Shown in pieces: positions 1 to 7,359 of a stretch of 21,335 nucleotides of DNA. Positions within the stretch are counted from its first letter, which is position 1. Each line of letters opens with the position of its first letter. The DNA is taken from NCBI GenBank assembly GCA_964477685.1, contig CAYZHK010000022.1, positions 1 through 21,335 on the forward strand, written 5' to 3'. The notes under the pieces are model-generated. The model was not told where the DNA came from. It did not search any database and saw nothing but the letters and a program-made list of their open reading frames with translations. The stretch is from JACTUC01 sp964477685. Lineage in GTDB: Archaea; Thermoproteota; Methanomethylicia; Methanomethylicales; Methanomethylicaceae. A program made the position numbers and the translations under genes.

Positions 1-2
1 AC

Positions 3-1460
3 CTCGTGGGCTGGATGAGGACCCAGTCCGGTACCACAAGTCTTCGTGCCCTGCTGTACATCGATGAGCTCTTCGGTTATCTCCCGCCAGTAGCCAACCC
101 CCCATCCAAGATGCCCCTGATGACATTGCTCAAGCAGGCCAGAGCCTTTGGCCTGGGGGTTCTCTTGGCCACCCAGAATCCGGTTGACCTGGACTACAAG
201 GCGCTGTCCAATGCTGGCACTTGGTTCATCGGGCGGCTCCAGACTGAGAGGGACAAGCTCCGCATGCTGGAGGCCCTGGAGAGCGTATCGAGCACCGCAG
301 GCACGCAGCTCGGGCGCGACAGCTACGACAGGATCATCACAGGCCTAGGTAAGAGGGTATTCCTGGTCCACGACATCAACCTGACTCAGCCCGTTGTCTT
401 CGAGACCCGCTGGGCCATGTCTTACCTGAGGGGTCCCCTCACGAGGGAGCAGATAAAGGCGCTCATGGACCCAGCCAAAAGGGCGACTCAGCCGGTCTCC
501 GAGGAAAGGCGGATCCCTGAGGAGGCACCTGCCCTGACTCAACAAGGCGGAGGAGGTCTGGGAGGAGTCCCGCCGGTCCTGCCCCCAGAGATCCCGCAGT
601 ATTTTCTGCCCGTGACTGCGGCACTGGGCTCAAGGCCGCCAGTCTATAGGCCCCTATTGCTGGGCATTGCGGAAGCCCGATTCCTTTACCCAAAGAACGG
701 TATCGACGCCACCAAGGAATTCTGCTTCGCCGCACCAATCTCGGACGGGCCAATTGCGGTGAGCTGGGCAAAGGCAAAAGAGCTCACCCCTGTCCCCACC
801 CTTGCAGAGCGGGTAGCGATGGGTTCAAGGTTTGCTGAACTGCCTCAGAGCGCAACAAACAGAAAGAACTACACTGCCTGGCAGAAGGATTTCATCAATT
901 GGCTTTCCGAGAGCCAGCAGCTGGTCCTGATGAGGAGCCCCAGCGTAGACCTTGTCTCGGGCGCAGGGGAATCCGAAGCGGATTTCCGGGTTAGGGCTCA
1001 GCTCGCGGCCCGGGAGGCGCGCGACGACAATGCCGAGAAGCTGCGCAAGAAATACGCCCCGAAAATGGAGAAGCTTGACGATCGCATCAGGAAAGCCCAG
1101 ATGGCCTTGGAAAAGGAGCAGCTGCAGGCAAAGGAGCAGAAGTACCAGACCGCCGTGACTGTGGGGACAACCCTCCTTGGGGCATTCCTTGGGAGGAGGG
1201 GGGTCACCGGTGCCAGGACATCCGCCCGCGATATGGGGCGGTCCATGAAGCAGCAGGAGGATGTCAAAGATTCTCACGAGAACCTTGGTGCGCTCAAGAA
1301 GGAGCGCTCAGACCTTGATGCAGAGTTCCAGTCCGAAGTAGCCACCATGGAGAAGAAGAACAACCCCCTCACCGAAGTCTTTGAAAAGCTCGCCATTAGC
1401 GCAAAGAAGAGCAACATCTCCGTAAGACTCTTCGTCCTTATATGGAGCCCTGATGCCTGA
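3..1460 (+). CDS. HerA/DUF87-like P-loop ATPase, C-terminal part (5' end outside window)
   Basis: The frame is open from the first full codon at base 3, so this is the 3' part of a larger gene; the Walker A part is missing. Numbering from the GTG at 6, a Walker B strand LLYIDE lies at residues 16-21. The stretch ATQNPVDLDYKALSNAGTWF (55-74) is typical of the HerA/VirB4-type helicase core, where it follows Walker B. The phrase TRWAMSYLRGPLTREQI (about 135-150) resembles the linker after the ATPase core in large bacterial and archaeal ATP-binding proteins of the HerA type. The rest is a Pro-rich linker, then a charged coiled coil (about 335-385) interrupted by a small Gly-rich hydrophobic segment (GTTLLGAFLGRRG), then more coiled coil. 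A DNA- or membrane-associated translocase is a family-level inference; the substrate is unknown. The TGA stop is at 1458-1460. Confidence 0.75.
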   Translation, partial: LVGWMRTQSGTTSLRALLYIDELFGYLPPVANPPSKMPLMTLLKQARAFGLGVLLATQNPVDLDYKALSNAGTWFIGRLQTERDKLRMLEALESVSSTAGTQLGRDSYDRIITGLGKRVFLVHDINLTQPVVFETRWAMSYLRGPLTREQIKALMDPAKRATQPVSEERRIPEEAPALTQQGGGGLGGVPPVLPPEIPQYFLPVTAALGSRPPVYRPLLLGIAEARFLYPKNGIDATKEFCFAAPISDGPIAVSWAKAKELTPVPTLAERVAMGSRFAELPQSATNRKNYTAWQKDFINWLSESQQLVLMRSPSVDLVSGAGESEADFRVRAQLAAREARDDNAEKLRKKYAPKMEKLDDRIRKAQMALEKEQLQAKEQKYQTAVTVGTTLLGAFLGRRGVTGARTSARDMGRSMKQQEDVKDSHENLGALKKERSDLDAEFQSEVATMEKKNNPLTEVFEKLAISAKKSNISVRLFVLIWSPDA

Positions 1461-1538
1461 TACAGCAAACACCAGGCCGATTGAGAGAGAACCATCGTTT
1501 TACCGACTCCTCAACCTAAACTGAATGGGTGTTCAACC

Positions 1539-1581
1539 ATCAAAGGATCAATGGGCAGCATGGTAATCACCCCTCTTTGAT
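1539..1581. repeat. Inverted repeat in the gap after the ATPase gene
   Basis: The arms ATCAAAG (1539-1545) and CTTTGAT (1575-1581) are perfect complements separated by 29 bases. They lie in the 216-base gap between the ATPase stop and the dehydrogenase start, about 40 bases before the likely TATA box. They could be a weak 3' hairpin of the upstream gene or an operator. No T-run follows. Confidence 0.3.
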
Positions 1582-1622
1582 AGTGCCTAGGATTAATGCG
1601 ATTATTGTTAGCTCACAAACCA

Positions 1623-1632
1623 TTTATTTTAT
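1623..1632 (+). promoter_or_regulatory. Probable TATA box of the isocitrate-dehydrogenase-like gene
   Basis: The A/T-rich stretch TTTATTTTAT stands out from its surroundings. It would place transcription start near 1653, just before a GGAG (1662-1665) and the GTG at 1677. This spacing is one reason for rejecting the longer open frame that begins at 1596, because that start would lie upstream of the promoter. Confidence 0.5.
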
Positions 1633-1676
1633 TAACCACGGTATCTCAATCGGGTGCTGAGTGGAGTGCGAGCCAA

Positions 1677-2699
1677 GTGACCAAGACCTACAGGATTGCG
1701 GTAATAGCTGGCGATGGAATAGGCCCGGAAATCACTGAGGCAACAATCCTTGCGCTGGGGGAAGTGGGAGTGCCCTTCGAGTTCACAAAGGTGGCTGCAG
1801 GTTTGGGTGCCTGGGAGAAGTACGGCAACCAGCTCCCCCAGGAGACCCTAGATGTCATCAAATCCAGCAGTGCATGCCTCAAGGGCCCAACGCAGACTCC
1901 TCCGGGTCCCGGCTCCTTCAAGAGCGCAACAGTGACCCTGAGGCAGATCCTTGACCTCTACGCCAACGTGAGGCCCTTCAGGAACCACCCGGGGGTCCCC
2001 TCAGTCCACAAGGGGGTGGACATGGTGGTGGTCAGGGAGAACACCGAGGGCCTGTACAAGGGGATTGAGTACGGCTTGGGCGACTCCGCTCTTGGCATCC
2101 GGGTTATCACAAAGAAGGGCTCCGAGAGGATCGCGAGGTTCGCCTTTGACCTTGCAAGGAGGGAGAAAAGGCACCGGGTCACTGCGGTCCACAAGGCAAA
2201 TGTGCTCAAGGAAACCTGCGGCCTCTTCAGGAACGTTGTGGCGGAGGTCGCCAAAGGCTATCCTGGCATCCAGTTCGACGAGATGCACATCGATGCTGCT
2301 GCCATGCGGGTTGCCATGAAGCCCCAGGACCTTGATGTCATCGTGACCACAAACCTCTTTGGCGACGTCCTCTCGGATGAAGTTGCCGGGGTCGTTGGTG
2401 GCTTGGGCATCGCCCCCAGTGCCAACGTCGGCGACAGGTATGCCTTCTTCGAGGCCATCCACGGGTCAGCACCCAAGCATGCCGGAAAATGGGACGCAAA
2501 CCCTACCGCAATAATGCTCTCGGCCGCAATGATGCTGAGGTACTTGGGCGAGATCGGAGCCGCCGCCCGCTTCGAGTCCGCAATCGACCGAGTCCTGGAC
2601 GAGGGAAAAACCGTCACCCGGGACTTGGGCGGCAGCGCAGGCACCATGGATTTTGCAAGGGCTGTGGCAGGCGCCATGAAGGCCGCCAAATCCCCCTGA
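1677..2699 (+). CDS. Isocitrate/isopropylmalate-dehydrogenase family enzyme, probably isocitrate dehydrogenase
   Basis: This is a 340-residue beta-decarboxylating dehydrogenase that oxidises a 2-hydroxy acid and releases CO2; the usual family length is 330-350. GDGIGPEIT (residues 12-20), the arginine-bearing LDLYANVRP (92-100), RENTEGLY (120-127), VHKANV (171-176), VTTNLFGD (223-230) and the metal-binding Asp of LSDE (232-235) are all present. The substrate loop has Ser83 in SATVTLR, as in isocitrate dehydrogenases (which have S-x-N-V-x-L-R), rather than the pattern of isopropylmalate enzymes. Lys267-His268 in APKHAG sits where NADP enzymes carry Lys-Tyr and NAD enzymes often carry Asp-Ile, so NADP use is plausible. 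A homoisocitrate substrate cannot be ruled out. The GTG at 1677 was chosen over the in-frame start at 1596 because of the TATA position and because the first 27 residues of the longer frame match nothing in the family. Confidence 0.88.
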   Translation: MTKTYRIAVIAGDGIGPEITEATILALGEVGVPFEFTKVAAGLGAWEKYGNQLPQETLDVIKSSSACLKGPTQTPPGPGSFKSATVTLRQILDLYANVRPFRNHPGVPSVHKGVDMVVVRENTEGLYKGIEYGLGDSALGIRVITKKGSERIARFAFDLARREKRHRVTAVHKANVLKETCGLFRNVVAEVAKGYPGIQFDEMHIDAAAMRVAMKPQDLDVIVTTNLFGDVLSDEVAGVVGGLGIAPSANVGDRYAFFEAIHGSAPKHAGKWDANPTAIMLSAAMMLRYLGEIGAAARFESAIDRVLDEGKTVTRDLGGSAGTMDFARAVAGAMKAAKSP

Positions 2700-2738
2700 C
2701 CATCCAAACCTAAATTTCTGGAAATAAATAAATTCCAA

Positions 2739-2747
2739 CTTTTTATA
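2739..2747 (+). terminator. T-rich stretch after the dehydrogenase gene; may also act as a TATA box
   Basis: CTTTTTATA follows the stop codon by about 40 bases. An oligo-T tract is the common archaeal termination signal. The same bases resemble a TATA box and lie about 25 bases before an ATG at 2769, so the role is ambiguous. Confidence 0.35.
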
Positions 2748-2768
2748 CTATTATTATCCATAACCACG

Positions 2769-2822
2769 ATGGATGGGGTCCTGGAAGAGGAAGAAGTGGG
2801 TTGGACGATGGACAAGAGCTAA
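2769..2822 (+). CDS. Possible 17-residue leaderless ORF (doubtful)
   Basis: An ATG at 2769 opens a frame for MDGVLEEEEVGWTMDKS, closed by TAA at 2820-2822. The TATA-like TTTTATA at 2741-2747 is spaced as expected for a leaderless archaeal transcript. There is no ribosome binding site, and the 3' end overlaps the tail of the convergent TspO-family gene. I do not recognise the peptide. Chance is a good explanation. Confidence 0.12.
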   Translation: MDGVLEEEEVGWTMDKS

Positions 2823-3598
2823 TTGGATTTTGCCTTGTGCCGAGATCTAGAAACCAAATGACTTGCCACTAAAGCGATTATGATAATTATTATGCTTGCT
2901 TCGAGTGCCAAAACTGTATTGGCATACGCCGTCTGGTTTACTACAATACCACCAAAAGCCCAGATGATCACGAGGCTGTATCCAATGTCTTTTCTTGTGG
3001 CAATGACAACCAGCGTTATTAAAAGAGCAACTACAGCGATGAACAAAGCCCATGTTGTGGCTGCAATACCGAAACCATCCCAATTCACTGAAACTAAGGT
3101 CACAGTAACATCGGCAATGGTTGCGATTGTGAGCCAGCCCAGATAGACGCTGAACGGGAGATGAACAGCCAATCTTTCAGGCAATGGAACTGCTTTTTTG
3201 CCGATGTTGAGGCGAAGGTAGATGGCTATCAGGCTTAGGAGGAACAGGAAGATCAAAGCGGCAGATATGGCAAGTTGTTGATATTGCCAGAGGAAGATCC
3301 AGGCTATGTTTAAAATGCTGCTCAAAACGAAAAACCAGCCGATCTTCCTTTGGAAATCCTTGCCCTTCTGGCTTGGCAGTGCTTGGAAAACAACGAAGAT
3401 CCCAAGAAGGACGTAGATCACTCCCCAGATCGCAAACGTATAGCCTGCAGGGGTGATCAGAGTCGGATGTGCATTGGAGATACCAGCCGTATTTACGCCT
3501 CCGATCAATGTCGTACCGCCTGCTATGCCATTAATAATGACCGTAAATACGAATGCTATCATGTTGCTGATCTTCAAGAGCCATGAATCTGATGCCAT
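2819..3598 (-). CDS. TspO/MBR-family (tryptophan-rich sensory protein) membrane protein
   Basis: This is a polytopic membrane protein of 259 residues. Hydrophobic helices lie at about 10-28, 52-72, 87-105 and 110-130, with four or so more after them. The phrase PAGYTFAIWGVIYVLLG (50-66) is the hallmark of the longer archaeal and bacterial TspO/MBR relatives. Members bind porphyrins or other hydrophobic ligands or act in stress responses; the ligand here is unknown. The longest frame begins at 3724, but its first 42 residues are not hydrophobic in the family manner. The ATG at 3598 is preceded by GAGGGG and by TATA-like stretches at about 3623-3633 and 3640-3650, so it was chosen. The gene is visibly poorer in G+C than its neighbours (26 of 60 bases in 3001-3060, against 36 of 60 in 4081-4140), which hints at separate origin. 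Confidence 0.8.
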   Translation of the reverse strand: MASDSWLLKISNMIAFVFTVIINGIAGGTTLIGGVNTAGISNAHPTLITPAGYTFAIWGVIYVLLGIFVVFQALPSQKGKDFQRKIGWFFVLSSILNIAWIFLWQYQQLAISAALIFLFLLSLIAIYLRLNIGKKAVPLPERLAVHLPFSVYLGWLTIATIADVTVTLVSVNWDGFGIAATTWALFIAVVALLITLVVIATRKDIGYSLVIIWAFGGIVVNQTAYANTVLALEASIIIIIIALVASHLVSRSRHKAKSN

Positions 3599-3739
3599 AC
3601 CCCTCACTGCCTTGGGATAATTTAGTTTAAACAGAATCACATTTAAATTCTTTGCAAAAATGAGAATCGCATATTCCCTGAATGTATCGGTTGATGCCCA
3701 TATTTTAACCATAACTTTGTACACAGCAATCGACGGTAA

Positions 3740-3748
3740 CTAAATATA
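3740..3748 (+). promoter_or_regulatory. Probable TATA box of upp
   Basis: CTAAATATA is centred about 36 bases before the TTG start at 3781 and predicts a start of transcription near 3770. The ribosome binding site AAGGG (3771-3775) lies five bases before the TTG. Confidence 0.5.
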
Positions 3749-3780
3749 CCCCTTTTTAACTACCTCTCAGAAGGGTTCTC

Positions 3781-4443
3781 TTGAAAAACTATCCAAACGT
3801 CAAAGTGATTGACAATCCTCTTGCCCAAGAAATTATGACAACGCTCAGAGACAAGAGGACAGGACAGATAATGTTCCGGAAAGGGCTCGTCAAGCTGGGT
3901 CGGCTCATAGGGATAGAAATCGCAAAGACCATGGCCTACAAGGAGATCGAGGTCGACACCCCAACAGGCGAGAGGGCTAAGGGGATTGTGCTGACCGATG
4001 CCCAGAATGTGATGATCGTCAACGTCCTGAGGGCGGCCGTTCCGTTCGTGGAGGGGCTGCTCAAAGTCCTTCCGGCAGCGCGGCAGAGCATAGTCAGCGC
4101 CAAGCGGATCGAGGAGGGGATTGCTGCCCCCAACTTCAATTTCCGGATCGAGAGGAACTATAGCAAGATCTCAAAGATCTATCCGAACGATACGCTGATA
4201 ATCGCAGACCCTATGCTCGCCTCGGGCTGCACCCTGCTGGCCGTGCTCGATGAATTGATGAAATGCAACTCGCCCAAGAGGGTGATTGTAGCCTCGGTCA
4301 TCTCTGCGCCGCTGGGGATCCAGAGGATAATGGACAAATATCCGAACATCGAGATCTTTACGGGAGCCGTCGACAGGGAACTCAACGAGCATGGCTACAT
4401 CATGCCGGGCCTTGGCGATGCCGGTGACAGGGCTTTCGGCTGA
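3781..4443 (+). CDS. upp: Uracil phosphoribosyltransferase
   Basis: The enzyme joins uracil and PRPP to give UMP in pyrimidine salvage in the cytoplasm. The 220-residue length is typical. The PRPP-binding loop is IIADPMLASGCT (140-151), a variant of the usual DPMLATG form. The uracil-binding C-terminal stretch YIMPGLGDAGDRAFG (206-220) is intact and ends the protein, as in the family. NVLRAAVPFVEGLL (81-94) is the conserved substrate-side segment. The start is TTG at 3781, supported by AAGGG five bases upstream; no ATG or GTG in frame would give a full-length protein. It stands alone, with its own promoter and a T-run terminator. Confidence 0.95.
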   Translation: MKNYPNVKVIDNPLAQEIMTTLRDKRTGQIMFRKGLVKLGRLIGIEIAKTMAYKEIEVDTPTGERAKGIVLTDAQNVMIVNVLRAAVPFVEGLLKVLPAARQSIVSAKRIEEGIAAPNFNFRIERNYSKISKIYPNDTLIIADPMLASGCTLLAVLDELMKCNSPKRVIVASVISAPLGIQRIMDKYPNIEIFTGAVDRELNEHGYIMPGLGDAGDRAFG

Positions 4444-4463
4444 GGCCCCGGGACCAATTCTCC

Positions 4464-4471
4464 TTTTTTTT
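4464..4471 (+). terminator. Oligo-T terminator of upp
   Basis: Eight consecutive T residues begin 20 bases after the upp stop codon, in the gap facing the convergent aspartokinase gene. Archaeal RNA polymerase ends transcription at such runs without needing a stem. Confidence 0.65.
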
Positions 4472-4499
4472 CCTATTATCATATCGCCCGCAGAGGCCA

Positions 4500-5897
4500 T
4501 CAGGACCTGTCAAGCCCGAAGGCGCTGTGGATACTCTCCACAACGCTGTTGACATCCTCCTCCTGGACAGCGAAGGAGATGTTGAGCTCGGAAGACCCCT
4601 GGGATATGGCGAGGACGTTTCCGCCGGCATTGGCAATGGCGGTGAAGAGCTTTGCCGCCACACCCTTGGTTCCCCGCATCCCCTCGCCCACAATGGCAAT
4701 CACCGCCACCTTGGGGATTGAGTGAATGTCGCGGACAAGGTCCCCGTTGCGGAACTCCACCTTGAGTGCCTTCAAAGCCTTCTCCAGGTCAGAATTCCTG
4801 ACCAGCATTGATATGTTGGCCTGCGACGAACTCTGGGAAATCATCACAACACTTATGTTGTTGAGGGCAAGCGTAGTGAAGACCCTGGAGACGACGCTCG
4901 GCACCCCAATCATCCCTGCGCCGCCTGTGGTGATGATGCTCAGCTCACGGATTGATGTGACCGCCTTGACTATCTTGGACTTGTCTCCGGTCTCCCTTAT
5001 AATCGTGCCAGGCTTGTCCGACTCGTAGGCGCTCCTGATCCTGACCGGAATTCTCCTCTCCTGCACAGGGGTGACAGTGAGGGGGTGGAGGACCTTGGCG
5101 CCGAAGTAGGCCATCTCCATTACCTCTGCGTACGAAAGGGACGGTATGGCCTTCGCCTTGGGGACGATTTTCGGGTCTGCCGTCATTATGCCGTCGACGT
5201 CCTTCCAGATCCAAACCTCGTCCGCCTCCACGGCGGAGGCGAGTATGGTGGCAGTGTAGTCCGAGCCTCCCCTTCCCAGGGTTGTGATAACAGCATTCTC
5301 GTCCTGGCCGATGAAGCCCGTCACCACCGGGACAACCCCTCCCTTCAGCACAGGAAGGAGCCTATCCTTGACCATCACTTCCGTGATGTTGAGCAGTGGC
5401 TTCGCGTTGCCATAATTGCTGTCGGTTATTATGCCCGCCTCCCCCCCGGTGAGGGCCATGGACTTCACTCCCTTGGCCATGAGGGCGCCCCTCATCAGGC
5501 TCACTGAGAGCCTCTCCCCAAAGGAAAGGAGGAGGTCCTTGGACCTAGGCGTCAGCTCCCTGAGAAGGAAGATGCCCGTGAGGCACTGGTTGAGCATGTC
5601 CAGAAGCCGCTTTGTCGATTCGTCGGTCTCGCAAATGGTCCTTTCGTCGCAGAGCTTCTTGGCTGCGTCCATGTGCCTCTTCTCTATCCCCTCCAGCGTG
5701 TTCCGCACACGCTCCATGTCCCCGTGCTTGGCGCTTTCGCCCATGGAAACCAAGTCATCGGTGACATTGGACATGGCCGATACGACAACAACCACTTCAT
5801 CGCCTTTCCTTGCCCTGTCGGCAACCAGTTCGGCAGAGTTGAGTATCTGACCTGCATCCTCCATCAGCGAGCCGCCGAATTTCATAACGACCCTCAT
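4500..5897 (-). CDS. lysC: Aspartate kinase with two C-terminal ACT domains
   Basis: It phosphorylates aspartate to aspartyl phosphate, the first step to threonine, methionine and homoserine. The 465-residue length is normal for a monofunctional aspartokinase. KFGGS (6-10), FGERLS (126-131), TLGRGGSDYTA (206-216) and WKDVDGIMTADP (231-241) mark the amino-acid kinase domain. Two ACT domains follow (about 318-380 and 397-460), with the paired effector motifs SQSSSQANIS (354-363) and SQGSSELNIS (432-441), which points to feedback control by an end product, probably threonine. The ATG at 5897 has GGGAG seven bases upstream. It lies 31 bases downstream of asd on the same strand, so the two probably share a transcript. 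Since lysine seems to be made through LysW here, the symbol lysC describes the family, not the end product. Confidence 0.93.
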   Translation of the reverse strand: MRVVMKFGGSLMEDAGQILNSAELVADRARKGDEVVVVVSAMSNVTDDLVSMGESAKHGDMERVRNTLEGIEKRHMDAAKKLCDERTICETDESTKRLLDMLNQCLTGIFLLRELTPRSKDLLLSFGERLSVSLMRGALMAKGVKSMALTGGEAGIITDSNYGNAKPLLNITEVMVKDRLLPVLKGGVVPVVTGFIGQDENAVITTLGRGGSDYTATILASAVEADEVWIWKDVDGIMTADPKIVPKAKAIPSLSYAEVMEMAYFGAKVLHPLTVTPVQERRIPVRIRSAYESDKPGTIIRETGDKSKIVKAVTSIRELSIITTGGAGMIGVPSVVSRVFTTLALNNISVVMISQSSSQANISMLVRNSDLEKALKALKVEFRNGDLVRDIHSIPKVAVIAIVGEGMRGTKGVAAKLFTAIANAGGNVLAISQGSSELNISFAVQEEDVNSVVESIHSAFGLDRS

Positions 5898-5928
5898 GAG
5901 ACCACTCCCTTTATCTTCAGCAAACGCG

Positions 5929-6993
5929 CTACAGCATTCTTTTAGCCCTTAACATCTCGGCTATTAATATAGCATTCCCCGCCGCGCCCCGTATGGTATT
6001 GTGGCTGAGGACAACATACTTGATGCCGTGGTCTAGGGCAGGCTCTTCCCTCACCCGACCGACGACCGTTGCCATGCCCCTGGCCCGTTCAGGAGAACCC
6101 GAGAGCCTGTCCAGCCTGGGCTGGGGCCTGTCCGGCTCGCTCCGCACAATTATTGGCTTGGCAGGAGCAGAAGGGAGACCAAGCCTCTGGGGCTCCCCGA
6201 CATACTCCGCCATGCAGCCGGCAACTTCTGCGGCCGTGGCATCCCGCTCCGTTTCGAGGAAGACCGCCTCGGTGTGCCCATCCAACACCCCAACGCGATG
6301 GCAGCTGGCTCCAACCTTAAAATCTGCGAACCTGAACCCATTCCGGTAGCTGCCAAGGATCTTCAGCAATTCCTGGGCGACCTTTTCCTCCTCTCCCTTG
6401 ATGTAAGGGATGAGGTTGTCAATTATTGCCATTGAAGGAACCCCGTAGAAGCCGGCGCCGGAAAGTGCCTGCATCGTGGAAACGAGCAACCTCCTCAGGC
6501 CGAATTCATTCTGGATGGGCTTCAGCGACATCGCCAGCCCTATGGTGGTGCAGTTGGGGCCGGTCACGATGCAACCCTTTCCCTTCTTTCCCTCCACAGC
6601 CGCAAGGTGGTCTCCGTTCACCTCGGGTATTATCAGAGGGACATCCGCCCCCATCCTGTGCGCGCTGGTGTCTGCCACAACGGTGAGCCCAGCCTTGACC
6701 ATCTCCGCCTCCACCACCTTCGCGACTTCGGAAGGCAGCGCAGAGAAGACAAGGTCTACCTTAGCCCTTTTCATCTCTGCAGCCTCTGCTGCGATAACCT
6801 TCAACGAAGCCTGCTCAGCTGGCATCTCCTTGTCCAGCACCCACTTGGCCGCTTCCCTGTAGACTTTGCCCACTGAGGCGCCAGATGCCGAGAGGGCCAC
6901 GATCTCGAACCAAGGATGGTCCGATAGCATGCTTACGTAGCGCTGCCCGACCGAGCCGGTCGAGCCGAGTATGCCCACATTTATTTTGTCCAT
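5929..6993 (-). CDS. asd: Aspartate-semialdehyde dehydrogenase
   Basis: It reduces aspartyl phosphate with NADPH to aspartate semialdehyde, the step after the aspartokinase encoded just downstream. The 354-residue length suits the archaeal/fungal branch. GSTGSVGQRY (10-19) is the nucleotide-binding loop, Cys148 in TGPNCTT (144-150) is the nucleophile, QALSGAGFYG (175-184) follows, and CHRVGVLDGHTE (231-242) carries the substrate Arg and the catalytic His240. HNTIRGAAGNAIL (331-343) closes the domain. The longest frame starts at 7059, but the 22 extra residues do not fit; the ATG at 6993 begins directly with the dinucleotide-binding strand. An ATG at 7005 is an alternative four residues longer. 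Confidence 0.93.
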   Translation of the reverse strand: MDKINVGILGSTGSVGQRYVSMLSDHPWFEIVALSASGASVGKVYREAAKWVLDKEMPAEQASLKVIAAEAAEMKRAKVDLVFSALPSEVAKVVEAEMVKAGLTVVADTSAHRMGADVPLIIPEVNGDHLAAVEGKKGKGCIVTGPNCTTIGLAMSLKPIQNEFGLRRLLVSTMQALSGAGFYGVPSMAIIDNLIPYIKGEEEKVAQELLKILGSYRNGFRFADFKVGASCHRVGVLDGHTEAVFLETERDATAAEVAGCMAEYVGEPQRLGLPSAPAKPIIVRSEPDRPQPRLDRLSGSPERARGMATVVGRVREEPALDHGIKYVVLSHNTIRGAAGNAILIAEMLRAKRML

Positions 6994-7115
6994 TCTAGAA
7001 ACCATCCAAAAATCTGGTTGCCCATGAGCAATGGAAACGATGGACCGACCACTCGCCAACTTCTACCATTCTGTTTGGCAGGCGGTCACCGGTTTCATTC
7101 CTCCGAAGTGCAACC

Positions 7116-7124
7116 ATTAAATTA
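7116..7124 (-). promoter_or_regulatory. Possible TATA box of the asd-aspartokinase operon
   Basis: Read on the minus strand the sequence is TAATTTAAT. It predicts a start near 7095 and a leader of about 100 bases before the asd ATG at 6993. An ATG at 7098 on the same strand would encode only 11 residues (MKPVTACQTEW). No other A/T-rich box is seen nearer to asd. Confidence 0.35.
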
Positions 7125-7215
7125 CCATAGTATTGATGGGACTGCAAATTTAAGCCTTTCCGCCCGCCTCCAGCGCCCCTCGGTCTCCTGTGGAGGCAAT
7201 ATCTTCCCCGGTTAT

Positions 7216-7229
7216 CCGAATATATTCGG
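7216..7229. repeat. 14-base perfect palindrome
   Basis: CCGAATATATTCGG is its own reverse complement. It lies between the divergent asd and radA promoters, about 85 bases upstream of the radA TATA box. It has the form of a dimeric regulator site, or could fold as a hairpin if transcribed. Confidence 0.5.
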
Positions 7230-7278
7230 GCAGCTGTCCCACCCGGCGGGGATCAGCTCAAGGTTACTAGGACACCCC

Positions 7279-7297
7279 GGCCATGGCCCCCATGGCC
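7279..7297. repeat. Inverted repeat with 8-base arms before radA
   Basis: GGCCATGG and CCATGGCC are perfect complements with CCC between them. The repeat ends 17 bases before the radA TATA box, so it is placed where an activator or repressor could act. Confidence 0.45.
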
Positions 7298-7314
7298 CTA
7301 CGATGATTGAAAGG

Positions 7315-7321
7315 TTTAAAT
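7315..7321 (+). promoter_or_regulatory. TATA box of radA
   Basis: TTTAAAT lies about 42 bases before the TTG start and predicts transcription from about 7343. AGGGAG at 7346-7351 then serves as ribosome binding site, eight bases before the TTG. Confidence 0.65.
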
Positions 7322-7359
7322 GCTCCATGCAACGCCCTCTAAAATAGGGAGACCATAAT

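Larger units (their letters stand above)
6994..7359. other. Intergenic region between divergent asd and radA, with two palindromes
   Basis: These 366 bases hold no convincing gene. They contain TATA-like sites for leftward (7116-7124) and rightward (around 7145-7154, AAATTTAAG) transcription, the palindrome at 7216-7229, the inverted repeat at 7279-7297 and the radA TATA box at 7315-7321. A rightward frame from 7018 to 7347 exists but resembles no protein and overlaps the radA promoter. A small structured RNA between about 7170 and 7310 is possible but unproven. Confidence 0.5.

Noticed and set aside
1453..1524. 23-residue ORF overlapping the end of the ATPase gene
   Set aside because: There is no ribosome binding site or recognisable sequence; short open frames at gene ends are common by chance.
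7018..7347. 109-codon frame on the plus strand upstream of radA
   Set aside because: It crosses palindromes and the radA TATA box, has no ribosome binding site and resembles no family.
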